Below, piece by piece: positions 21,254-28,692 of a stretch of 64,000 nt of DNA. The DNA lies in NCBI GenBank assembly GCA_963707125.1, contig CAVPOU010000009.1, positions 1 through 64,000 of the forward strand, written 5' to 3'. Position 1 is the stretch's first letter; every line of letters starts with the position of its first letter. This DNA comes from CAVPDE01 sp963707125. GTDB taxonomy: Bacteria > Desulfobacterota > DSM-4660 > Desulfatiglandales > HGW-15. The notes under the pieces were generated by a model. It was given only the letters and a program-made list of their open reading frames with translations. It did not search any database and was not told where the DNA came from. Position numbers and translations under genes: made by a program.

Positions 21254-21376
21254 AAAGGTGCCGGGCGCAAGGTGCACGGTACACGGCAGCCTTGTGTATG
21301 CAAGCTTTTACCCGCCGGCGGATTTGCCCGACTCGGGAGAACGTTCACCCTGAGGTATCGAAGAGTGAACGGGAAC
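21254..21376. repeat. Two dispersed repeat fragments downstream of yedF
   Basis: GGTGCCGGGCGCAAGGTGC and ACGGTACACGGC (21258-21288) belong to the GTGCACGGTACACGG family seen at 14690 and 40075. GTTCACCCTGAGGTATCGAA followed by GAGTGAACGG (21344-21370) is a palindrome of the CTGAGGTATCGAAG family, which recurs at 40228-40300. The 321-bp gap 21238-21558 otherwise holds only a possible gene relic at 21394-21492. Confidence 0.6.
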
Positions 21377-21393
21377 CAGATTTAGATCGTCCG

Positions 21394-21492
21394 TCAGGCT
21401 CTTAGCAGGCATTTCAGTTGCTTTCTAACCTCCTCTTTCAGTCGCCGCCTCATTTCTGACCTGACGCGAGGACACGCACGAACCGCATAATG
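21394..21492 (-). pseudogene. Possible relic: C-terminus of a paralogue of the protein at 28010-28522
   Basis: In one minus frame this reads RVRSEMRRRLKEEVRKQL and then stops after about a dozen more residues. The protein at 28010-28522 ends RARSETRLQLQEEIRKIF. The DNA is visibly related as well (CTCCTCTTTCAGTCGCCGCC against CTCCTCTTGCAGTTGCAGCC on the plus strand). No start codon or longer matching frame precedes it. I infer a decayed duplicate, flanking the nickel locus on the side opposite the intact gene. Similarity is short, so chance cannot be excluded. Confidence 0.4.
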
Positions 21493-21558
21493 AGGGCCCT
21501 CCGTGCGCCCGAATCAGAGCCCGTCTCGATGTGCAGGAATCACAAGGAAGTGTGATCT

Positions 21559-22449
21559 TCAAGAAGAGGCTGTATTATTCCAGCTCGCCTTTACAGCGAT
21601 GTAAAAGTGAGAGAGCACAAGGGAGTCGCCCTCTCGGACAAGGATTCGCTCAAGGAATCGTATAAGGGTCTCCCTCTGTGGGTCTGTTCGCACATAGAAT
21701 TCGGGAGAAGTCTCCTCGATTGCCTCATCAAGCGAGCGAAACCGTATGGGAAAAGTGATTGGAATGAATTCGACCGCTGGATCAATGCCCATTTCCTTCA
21801 ACACGCCGATGAGCACTCTGGATTTCGGAGAGGGGTGATAAGGTTTTCCGTGGAGCATCGGCCATAGGGCCGCGTAATTGGAAGTCCACGTGGGCACTCC
21901 GGCGAACCAATAAAGAGAGATCCAGCCTTTGCAAACGCGGATCATTTTTTCAACCGCTTTCCGGATGTCGGGCATGTCCAGAGAGAAGGCCGCAATGACT
22001 GCGTCGAACGGAGCGCTTAATTCTGAGTCAACATCAACCTCTTCCCACCGTTTTTGAATACAAGCAATATTGGAAGTCTTTTCATGAGCGATGTTTTCCT
22101 CCAAGACGGCCATCATACCTGGAGAGGGCTCCACGGCTGTAACCTGGGAGACTGATTTAGAAAGGGGAAAAGCCAAGGTCCCCGGTCCTGCGCCGATGTC
22201 GAGCACACGGGAATTCGGGGTGAGTGTGAGCCCCGAAAGGGTCTTGTGGATATAGCTTTCCCCCAGTTGCTGAATCGTGTTCCAGTAATGCCTTGCGTGC
22301 TTTTGGTTGTCCCATAGGGTAGCGCAATCCGGCGCAATTCCGTGGCGTCTTGCCATCATCGCCTTCCAGATTTCGCTCCAGTCCGTTTGCGCCGAGGGGA
22401 GGAAGAAGTGCTGTAAAGGCAGTGAATCTGGTTCGCAGCTTGTAAGCAT
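21559..22449 (-). CDS. Class I SAM-dependent methyltransferase downstream of nikE
   Basis: 296 residues from the ATG at 22449 (AAGGA 7 nt upstream); an upstream TTG at 22470 lies inside a terminator T-run and is less likely. The SAM site is SRVLDIGAGPGTLAFPLS followed by VTAVEPSPGM, and the post-II acidic region is DAVIAAFSLDMPD. N-terminal ~70 residues (WSEIWKAMMARRHG, WDNQKHARHYWN) resemble methyltransferases found beside nickel or metal transporters in anaerobes. The substrate is not known. It is on the nik strand, 151 nt behind nikE, but a strong hairpin-plus-T-run stands directly before its start. Confidence 0.82.
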   Translation of the reverse strand: MLTSCEPDSLPLQHFFLPSAQTDWSEIWKAMMARRHGIAPDCATLWDNQKHARHYWNTIQQLGESYIHKTLSGLTLTPNSRVLDIGAGPGTLAFPLSKSVSQVTAVEPSPGMMAVLEENIAHEKTSNIACIQKRWEEVDVDSELSAPFDAVIAAFSLDMPDIRKAVEKMIRVCKGWISLYWFAGVPTWTSNYAALWPMLHGKPYHPSPKSRVLIGVLKEMGIDPAVEFIPITFPIRFRSLDEAIEETSPEFYVRTDPQRETLIRFLERILVREGDSLVLSHFYIAVKASWNNTASS

Positions 22450-22468
22450 TTCCAGTTCCTTTCCCAAC

Positions 22469-22520
22469 AAAAAAACCGCGAAGACCCGCCGGATTTCGCT
22501 CCGGCTGAACCTTCGTGGTT
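22469..22520 (-). terminator. Intrinsic terminator/attenuator before the methyltransferase gene
   Basis: The minus strand forms ACCACGAAG...CTTCGCGGT (one mismatch) around a perfect inner stem GCCGGA/TCCGGC with loop GCGAAA, followed by seven T. The T-run ends about 20 nt before the ATG at 22449. It therefore terminates nikE read-through or attenuates the methyltransferase message. Its left arm shares CCACGAAGG with the hairpin before nikA (27720-27776). Confidence 0.75.
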
Positions 22521-22600
22521 TTGTTTGATAACCCTAAGCGCTCTTATGCCCGCAATTTCGTATTGCGTTTTTTTCTTCTTAACGCCCCTGTGAGCGGCTG

Positions 22601-23437
22601 TCACACAAAACAAGGGGGGAGATCTGTGCAATCTCCGTTTCGATCTCTCATCCCAGATGGGAGCGCAGGGAGCACTGCCTTCATCAGGGCTGTAAACACA
22701 GGATGCTTGATAGCCCCAACTCTTTCTATGCTCTCTGCATACCCTACGATCTCTCCTTCATGAAGGACCGCAAGGCTGTCGGCCATCCTCAGGATGACCC
22801 GAATGTCATGGGAAATGAAAAGATAGGAAGTTCCCAGTTCGTGGCGAAGTCCCGCCAGAAGGTCAAGGATTCTGGTCTGGACGATCATATCCAGGCTGCT
22901 CACCGCCTCATCCAGGATAATCACTTTGGGTTTCAGAGCAATCGCCCGCGCAATGCACACCCTCTGCAACTGGCCGCCGCTGAATTGATGGGGCAGCTTT
23001 TCCGCGTCCGACGCCTTGAGCCCGACCATTTCCAGTAGTCGGCTCACCCAGCTTCTCAGTCCCGACGGTGTCACCGATTCGAAATTGCGTATAGGCTCAG
23101 CCACCACCTGCCCTGCAGTCATCCTGGGATTCACGGATCCGAGTGAATTCTGAAAGACAACCTGAAGGTCTCTTCGCGCCAGAGCACTTTCTCTGCGGCC
23201 TAGGCCGGCCAACTCACGTCCCTGAAACAGGACCTGTCCTGAGTCCGTAGGTTCCAGGCCCAGAGCGATTCTGCTCAGCGTGCTTTTCCCTGAGCCGCTC
23301 CGACCCAGAAGTCCCAGGCATGCCCCCTCACCGAGGGTTAGGCTCACTTTCTTGAGAACTTGGACCCGGTCCCGGTTTCCAAACCAGCCTCCGCGGCGGT
23401 AGGATTTGTCTATGGCTCTCAGTTCGAGAAGATTCAT
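22601..23437 (-). CDS. nikE: Nickel ABC transporter ATP-binding protein NikE
   Basis: 278 residues. ABC ATPase with Walker A LGRSGSGKS, the signature FSGGQLQRVCIARA, Walker B VIILDEAVSSLDM and switch LFISHD. The N-terminus LLELRAIDKSYRRGGWFG and the Q-loop VFQNSLGSVNPRM are those of NikE/DppF-type subunits. It forms the ATPase pair with NikD on the cytoplasmic face. Its start overlaps the nikD stop by 4 nt. It is the last nik gene. Confidence 0.9.
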   Translation of the reverse strand: MNLLELRAIDKSYRRGGWFGNRDRVQVLKKVSLTLGEGACLGLLGRSGSGKSTLSRIALGLEPTDSGQVLFQGRELAGLGRRESALARRDLQVVFQNSLGSVNPRMTAGQVVAEPIRNFESVTPSGLRSWVSRLLEMVGLKASDAEKLPHQFSGGQLQRVCIARAIALKPKVIILDEAVSSLDMIVQTRILDLLAGLRHELGTSYLFISHDIRVILRMADSLAVLHEGEIVGYAESIERVGAIKHPVFTALMKAVLPALPSGMRDRNGDCTDLPPCFV

Positions 23438-24276
23438 CTCTGGCGCGCCCCCTCTCTCAGATCCGGAATATCGGCAAATACCCCATAGAGACCGAAATGG
23501 GCTTTCAGAAGCATTTTTGTGAAGGGATGGAGCGGCTCTGAAAAAATCTGTGTCACCGAGCCGGTTTCGACAATTTCACCTTCCTCCATGACCGCGACTG
23601 CGTCTGCCAGGCGAGCAACGACGCCAAGATCATGAGTGACCAGCAGAATCCCCATCTCATGTCTATCTCGCAAGGTCCTCAGAAGGTCCAGGACCCTAGC
23701 CTGGGACATGACATCCAGATCGGTCGTTGGCTCGTCGGCAATTAGAAGAGGCGCCCGCAAAGAGAGAGCCAAAGCAATCATCACGCGCTGGAGCATGCCG
23801 CCGCTCATCTGGAAAGGGTAGAGCCCGAGGATTTCATGCGGATTCGGAAAGCCCACCTCCGTGAGCGACTCCTCGGCCTGCCGCATGACTCGATCGGAAT
23901 CCCCAAGACCGTGGGAGGACAAGGTCTCGATAAAGTGGCTCCGGATCGTCGCAATAGGATCAAAGCAACTCATGGGGTTCTGAAGAATCATGGCGGCTCC
24001 TCGCCCGCGATGGGACCTTAGATCAGCAGCGGTCAACTGACTGATCGATGTGCCATTCAGCCAGACTTCACCTCGAGTCCGTCTCAACCCTGCCGGCAGG
24101 AGATTGAGAAGAGAAAGACAAGTAATCGATTTCCCGCATCCGCTCTGCCCGATCAGCCCTAGAACCTCCCCTTTCCCAACGGCAAAACTCACCCCTTTCA
24201 CCAAGGGATCAAGAGCTTCCCCTTTCTCCAGGGCAATATGCAGGTCTTTTACGGTCAGGACGGGAGTGCAAGTCAT
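23434..24276 (-). CDS. nikD: Nickel ABC transporter ATP-binding protein NikD
   Basis: 280 residues. Walker A is LIGQSGCGKS, the signature MSGGMLQRVMIALA, Walker B LLIADEPTTDLDV and the switch LLVTHDLGVV; MILQNPMSCFDPI is the NikD/DppD Q-loop. With NikE it drives import. The gene starts 3 nt after nikC and overlaps nikE by 4 nt, so all five nik genes form one tight unit. Confidence 0.9.
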   Translation of the reverse strand: MTCTPVLTVKDLHIALEKGEALDPLVKGVSFAVGKGEVLGLIGQSGCGKSITCLSLLNLLPAGLRRTRGEVWLNGTSISQLTAADLRSHRGRGAAMILQNPMSCFDPIATIRSHFIETLSSHGLGDSDRVMRQAEESLTEVGFPNPHEILGLYPFQMSGGMLQRVMIALALSLRAPLLIADEPTTDLDVMSQARVLDLLRTLRDRHEMGILLVTHDLGVVARLADAVAVMEEGEIVETGSVTQIFSEPLHPFTKMLLKAHFGLYGVFADIPDLREGARQR

Positions 24277-24279
24277 GAA

Positions 24280-25113
24280 TCAGTTTCCCTCTGCCCGGAT
24301 GCTGGGGTCCAGCATATCCCTCAGCGCGTCGCTGGGGATGTTGAATGCCATCACGGTCAGGAAAATCATGAGCCCCGGAAACATGATGAGATGGGGCTTG
24401 GTCCAAATGAACTGTCGGGCGTCATTGATCATGACTCCCCATTCAGGCGTTGGCGGTTGCACTCCGAGGCCCAGGAACGAAAGGCCCGAGACATGAAGAA
24501 TCATGTGGCCCATATCCAGGGTGGCCAAAATCACCAGCTGAGCCGCCACCGGGGGCAGAAGATGCCGGAGCACGATCTTCAGAGGAGGCGTGCCCGCCAC
24601 ACGGGCAGCCAGCACGTACTCCCGGTTTTTCAGGCTCAGGATCAACCCCCGTATGATCCGCGCGTACCAGGCCCAGTGGGTCAGCACGATGGCCAGAATG
24701 ACGTTGGTCAAGCCCGTGCCCAGGACTCCCACCATGAACATGGCCAGAATAAACGTGGGAAAAGTTAGGAACACATCGCAAAAACGCATCAGCAGCGAGT
24801 CGATCCACCCTCCCCAGTATCCCGCCGCCGTGCCCACAGTGAAACTCAGCACAAGGATCGAAAGAACGATGGCCAAGACCGTGCCGATGGAAACCCGTGC
24901 GCCGTACATCAACCGCGAGAGAATGTCTCTACCCAGGTGATCGGTGCCGAGAGGATGCTTGAGGCTGGGATCAAGGAGCTTTCTCTCCAGATCGACTTCT
25001 GCCGGATCGTGGTGTGCAAGCCATGGAGCAAGGATCGCTACGGAAAGGATGAGCCCCAGGACTGCAAGGCTAAAGACCACCAGTTTGCGTTTTAGGAGAA
25101 GCCGGTGATTCAT
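24280..25113 (-). CDS. nikC: Nickel ABC transporter permease NikC
   Basis: 277 residues beginning MNHRLLLKRKLVVFSLAVLG. The N-terminal TM is followed by the LGTDHLGRDILSRLMYGAR motif and five further TM segments. The EAA loop that docks to the ATPase reads EYVLAARVAGTPPLKIVLRHLLP. The start at 25113 shares one base with the nikB stop (TGATG); a longer frame to 25401 lies inside nikB and is spurious. Sequence and order match E. coli NikC. Confidence 0.92.
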   Translation of the reverse strand: MNHRLLLKRKLVVFSLAVLGLILSVAILAPWLAHHDPAEVDLERKLLDPSLKHPLGTDHLGRDILSRLMYGARVSIGTVLAIVLSILVLSFTVGTAAGYWGGWIDSLLMRFCDVFLTFPTFILAMFMVGVLGTGLTNVILAIVLTHWAWYARIIRGLILSLKNREYVLAARVAGTPPLKIVLRHLLPPVAAQLVILATLDMGHMILHVSGLSFLGLGVQPPTPEWGVMINDARQFIWTKPHLIMFPGLMIFLTVMAFNIPSDALRDMLDPSIRAEGN

Positions 25114-26057
25114 CACGATCCATTTTCTCCTTGCATTCGGATGCGGGGATCTAGCCATGCGTAAACAATGTCCACAAAAAGATTGCAGAGCACAAAAATA
25201 ACGGTCATGAGCAAAATAAAGCACTGCATGACCGGAAAGTCCCTGTTGTAGATCGCTGTCACCGCATAGCGGCCTATTCCCGGCCAGGCAAAGAGGGTTT
25301 CCACCACGACCGCTCCGCCCAGTAGCTCGCCCACATGCATTCCCATGGCGGTGACTACTGGGACCAGCGCATTCTTGAGAACATGGCGGCCAATGACCCA
25401 CCGTTCCAAGACACCCCTCGCACGGGCATAGACGACCATCCGGTGCCCCATTTGTTCAAGCATGCTCGCCCGGATGAGGCGCGTATTGATGCACATGGAC
25501 ATTAGCGCCAGCGCAAAAGAAGGCATGATCACAGAGGCCGCACCCTCTTTTCCCATGGAGGGCAGCCATCCGAATTTCACTGAAAAGAAGTAGATGAGGA
25601 GGAACCCCAACCAGAAACTCGGCATGGAGACGCCCAGGAAAGAGATGGCACGTGTCACCTGATCGATCCACCGCTCACGGTAAAGGGATGAGAGAATCCC
25701 AAGGGGAAAGCTGAGCAGGAGGGTGAGGAGCAAGGAAACCCCCGCCAGGGTGAGGGTATTCGGCAGGTAGTAAAGAAGTTCATCCAACACCGGTCTCCGC
25801 GTAACATAGGAAGTTCCGAAATCCATGGCCAAGGCTTTGGAAAACCAGTTGAAGTACTGAACAGGAATAGAGAGGTTGAGCCCCAGGTGCTCACGAGCCT
25901 CCGCCAGAGCCTGGTCCGTAGGCGGGATCTGAGAAAGACGAAGGTAGGCCATGGCCGGGTCTCCTTCTCCTACGCGCAGGATCAGAAAGACCACGATCGA
26001 GACAGCCAGCAAAATGGGCGGGAGAATCAAAACCCTCTTGAAAACGAATCTTGCCAC
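25113..26057 (-). CDS. nikB: Nickel ABC transporter permease NikB
   Basis: 314 residues, six TM segments. It starts MARFVFKRVLILPPILLAVS. EAA-loop residues are in YARARGVLERWVIGRHVLKNAL. Long stretches match E. coli NikB as I recall it (LRLGxGDPAMxYLRLS, AFLGVSMPxFWLxFLL, PGxGRYAVxAIxNRDxPVxQCF). It forms the inner-membrane channel with NikC and lies 18 nt behind nikA. Confidence 0.94.
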   Translation of the reverse strand: MARFVFKRVLILPPILLAVSIVVFLILRVGEGDPAMAYLRLSQIPPTDQALAEAREHLGLNLSIPVQYFNWFSKALAMDFGTSYVTRRPVLDELLYYLPNTLTLAGVSLLLTLLLSFPLGILSSLYRERWIDQVTRAISFLGVSMPSFWLGFLLIYFFSVKFGWLPSMGKEGAASVIMPSFALALMSMCINTRLIRASMLEQMGHRMVVYARARGVLERWVIGRHVLKNALVPVVTAMGMHVGELLGGAVVVETLFAWPGIGRYAVTAIYNRDFPVMQCFILLMTVIFVLCNLFVDIVYAWLDPRIRMQGENGS

Positions 26058-26075
26058 GGTCGCCTTCCTGTCTCC

Positions 26076-27671
26076 TTATCGTTTCTCCATGCCCTCAAAG
26101 GGAATTTCGTATCGCGTCCAGCCGAAGTTCACATTCTGGAGGTTTCCACGGTGAACGATCACATTGGTGATAAAGCTCAGGGGCAGGTACACGGCCTGCT
26201 CATGCAGAGTAGTGAGAAGATATCGGTACAGGTCCTTCCTTCGGTTTTCATCCACGCTCCCCAGGACTTCATCGATCTTGGCATCAATTTCAGACTTCAT
26301 AGGCAAACCCGCTTGGGCCTGGTAGTCCGCATGGGATGGCGCTCTCATGGAACTCATGACCGCATGCGGGTCGTAGGGAGCCCCCCATGTGTCGTTGAAT
26401 ATGAGGCCAAACTCCCCGGTTGTCTGACGCTTTAGGAGAGTATCCCTCTCCTCGCCCACAAGATTCACTCGCATACCCACTTTGTTCATCTCGGATTGAA
26501 AGGCCTCTGCAATCGACTTCTCCAACGCATCGTTGCCCACGAAGCACAAGTCCAGGGCTAATTCCATGCCCGTCTTGACCCGAGCCACTCTGCCTGCGGG
26601 CCGCTTCCAGCCCGCCTCATCCAGGATGCTTTCCGCCTGCTGAGGGCTGTAGGCATAGGGCTTGAGTCCCACGTTACAGAAGGGCATCTCCGCCGAAAAC
26701 AGGGTGTCCGCCTTTGTCTCCGTGTTCACAAAAATACCTCGGATCATCGTCTCCTTATTGAACGCATGCTGGATCGCCTTGCGCACGGCGAGTTCCTTGG
26801 TGGGAGCCCGGTTCGAATTGACGGCCAGGGCACGGGTGGCAAGGGGTTGAGAGACACGAGTCTCGTACTTTCCGGAGTCTGCAAATCGTTTGAATGTGTC
26901 CACTCCGATCTGTCCGCCCGGTCCAAAGATCAGGTCGATCAGCCCGGTCTCGAAGGCAATGGCCCTGCCGTGCGGGTCCGGGATCACCTTAACCACAATT
27001 CTTTCCTCCTTGGGTCTAGGCCCCCAGTACCGATCGTTGCGAACAAACACGTCATATTCTGCCAGCTTGCTCTCTGAAAACAGCCATGGGCCCGTGCCCA
27101 CAGGCTTCCGGATACCCTCCGCGGTGTTTCCGCCCTCCGGAAAGGCCGAAGGGGACAGGAACCGAAAGGGCCTGATAAGGGTGAGGTCCTGCAATGTTGG
27201 ATAATACGAATTCTTCAACACCAGCTTAAACGTGCGATCATCCAGGGCAAAGGTCTCATGGATCTCTCTGGCAATGTTGAGCCACTCGTGCCGCTTTGCG
27301 TTGGCCATGATGGCATCGAAATTCTTTTTCACCGCTTGTGCGCTAAAAGGTGTTCCATCGGAGAAGAGCACGCCCTGCCTGAGCTTGAACACATATTCCT
27401 TTCCATCCTTGGAGATATCCCAACTTTCCGCCAGCCAGGGCATGATCCGTCCCCCTTCCCCGTAGCGAACCAAAGGCTCATAGACCATGGCTTGGGCAAA
27501 CATCTGATTGGGGGAATAGAGATGGGGGTTGAGGGGGCCCACATTGCTAGGCCACGAATAGAATAAGGTCTTCGTGTCAGCCAGGCACGGAGCAACCCAA
27601 ATGAGCAGAAAACCGAGGACCGTCACCAACCCAAAGAGACAAAAAACCTGGCGAAACTGTCTTCTGACCAT
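26076..27671 (-). CDS. nikA: Nickel-binding periplasmic protein NikA
   Basis: 531 residues with a signal peptide (FCLFGLVTVLGFLLIWVAPCLA). The body is an SBP_bac_5 fold. It keeps NikA-specific blocks: NVGPLNPHLYSPNQMFAQAM, VYEPLVRYGEGG, KPVGTGPWLFSESKLAEYDV, WGAPYDPHAVMSSMRAPSHA. E. coli NikA binds a Ni-histidine or metallophore complex and the overall match is very strong, so nickel rather than peptide is the likely substrate. The ATG at 27671 is set by AGGAGGAG 6 nt upstream. The organism probably feeds nickel to hydrogenase, CO dehydrogenase or urease, none of which is in the window. No nikR gene is present. Confidence 0.94.
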   Translation of the reverse strand: MVRRQFRQVFCLFGLVTVLGFLLIWVAPCLADTKTLFYSWPSNVGPLNPHLYSPNQMFAQAMVYEPLVRYGEGGRIMPWLAESWDISKDGKEYVFKLRQGVLFSDGTPFSAQAVKKNFDAIMANAKRHEWLNIAREIHETFALDDRTFKLVLKNSYYPTLQDLTLIRPFRFLSPSAFPEGGNTAEGIRKPVGTGPWLFSESKLAEYDVFVRNDRYWGPRPKEERIVVKVIPDPHGRAIAFETGLIDLIFGPGGQIGVDTFKRFADSGKYETRVSQPLATRALAVNSNRAPTKELAVRKAIQHAFNKETMIRGIFVNTETKADTLFSAEMPFCNVGLKPYAYSPQQAESILDEAGWKRPAGRVARVKTGMELALDLCFVGNDALEKSIAEAFQSEMNKVGMRVNLVGEERDTLLKRQTTGEFGLIFNDTWGAPYDPHAVMSSMRAPSHADYQAQAGLPMKSEIDAKIDEVLGSVDENRRKDLYRYLLTTLHEQAVYLPLSFITNVIVHRGNLQNVNFGWTRYEIPFEGMEKR

Positions 27672-27719
27672 ACTGTTCTCCTCCTTGATCCTGTTCAAAA
27701 ATGTCCTCTTCCACTGGCC

Positions 27720-27776
27720 AAAAAAAAGCCACGAAAGCTCAACGCTCCAATAGGGCGTTCGAAAGCCTTCGTGGCT
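27720..27776 (-). terminator. Terminator hairpin in the nikA leader (possible attenuator)
   Basis: The minus strand has AGCCACGAA/TTCGTGGCT (9 bp), then wobble-paired AGGCT/AGCTT and AACGC/GCGTT, followed by eight T. The T-run ends only 48 nt before the nikA ATG, too close for another good promoter. If transcription starts upstream, nikA is controlled by termination within its leader. A smaller CCGTCT/AGACGG hairpin precedes it near 27816-27829. The alternative is a plain terminator for the gene at 28010 with an unseen nik promoter. Confidence 0.75.
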
Positions 27777-27851
27777 CTGATTCGTATTTGATTAAATTGC
27801 GATTTTAAACTGAACCGTCTTCAGACGGCCATTGACACTATGCGCTGTTTT

Positions 27852-27878
27852 CTAATACGGCTGCCCGGAAGATGTCAA
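27852..27878 (-). promoter_or_regulatory. Candidate nikA promoter
   Basis: The minus strand has a perfect TTGACA (27878-27873) and TATTAG (27857-27852; 4/6) with a short 15-bp spacer. Transcription would start near 27845, giving a ~175-nt leader that includes both hairpins. I do not see a NikR-type GTATGA-N16-TCATAC operator. The 338-bp gap 27672-28009 has no other content I can name. Confidence 0.4.
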
Positions 27879-28009
27879 GCGAAAATGCATCTGCCCAAAC
27901 GCCTACCTCCCTGTTTCGGATAATGGGATACTGGCTTTATCGCCTGGACCACCCCCACAAACACGGCGAGTAGTTCTCATTGGAAAAGGCTTCTTGAGTC
28001 GAGGTCGAA

Positions 28010-28522
28010 TCAGAATATTTTTCTGATCTCCTCTTGCAGTTGCAGCCTCGTTTCCGACCTCGCGCGAAGCCATTGAGGATCCGCATTCAGATTGGGCACG
28101 ATAGCAGATCCTGAGAATCCTCTCTTTCTTAAGTCATCGAGAAAAGCTTTTCGACGCGATTCCTTTTGTTTCTCCGCATTCTTTTCAAAATCGGCCAACA
28201 CCCTGCTGAGAAATGGTGATGCATGTCCAGCCATGTATTCCAGAGTCTTCAGAAGCGCTTCGCTGTTTGTCTCCACATCGAGTCGAGCCACCACCTCTTC
28301 TTTGAGAATCTGATCAACCAGTTCTTTGTCTTTGGCTCGGAGCGCAGTCACCTCAACTTGAAATCTCTCAGAGTCTAAAATACCGTCGAGAGCTTTCTGT
28401 ACAAGGCCTTTGATCTTGCCTTCCAGTTCCTGGCGCCTGAAGCCCTTCTTTTCTTCTTCGGTTACAGAGAACCTTTTGGCTTTCTCCATGATAATGTCAA
28501 GTGTGCTCTTGATCTCAGCCAT
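28010..28522 (-). CDS. Helical, charged protein of unknown function
   Basis: 170 residues, without signal peptide or membrane segment. It is strongly helical and charged (MAEIKSTLDIIMEKAKRFSV, EEKKGFRRQELEGKIKG, KNAEKQKESRRKAFLDDL). The C-terminal ~40 residues (KRGFSGSAIVPNLNADPQWL) look like a distinct tail. I do not recognise the family. A fragment resembling its C-terminus occurs at 21394-21492. It is the first minus-strand gene upstream of nikA, but the 338-bp gap and hairpin argue against co-transcription. Confidence 0.65.
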   Translation of the reverse strand: MAEIKSTLDIIMEKAKRFSVTEEEKKGFRRQELEGKIKGLVQKALDGILDSERFQVEVTALRAKDKELVDQILKEEVVARLDVETNSEALLKTLEYMAGHASPFLSRVLADFEKNAEKQKESRRKAFLDDLRKRGFSGSAIVPNLNADPQWLRARSETRLQLQEEIRKIF

Positions 28523-28555
28523 TTGTCCGTAGTCCGTTTTCAGTTGTGCTTAAGA

Positions 28556-28640
28556 ACTGGGAGTAATGGAGCACTTGGAGTACTGGAGTACTGGTTTAAA
28601 TCCAATACTCCATCTCTCCGTTACTCCAACACTCCATCCT
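28556..28640. repeat. GGAGTACTGGAGTACTGG / CCAATACTCCATC palindrome
   Basis: Left words GGAGTAATGGAGCACTTGG and AGTACTGGAGTACTGG face TCCAATACTCCATCTCTCCG and TTACTCCAACACTCCATCC, around a short TTTAAA centre. It is another member of the word-repeat palindromes. It fills the gap between two minus-strand genes and carries no frame worth calling. Confidence 0.7.
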
Positions 28641-28692
28641 TTCGATTCTGTCTACTTGTATTCTGTATTCTCTTCTTCCAACTTGAGACACT

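Noticed and set aside
24280..25401. NikC starting at 25401
   Set aside because: The first 96 codons lie within nikB in another frame and have no hydrophobic or family character; the ATG at 25113 overlaps the nikB stop as expected.
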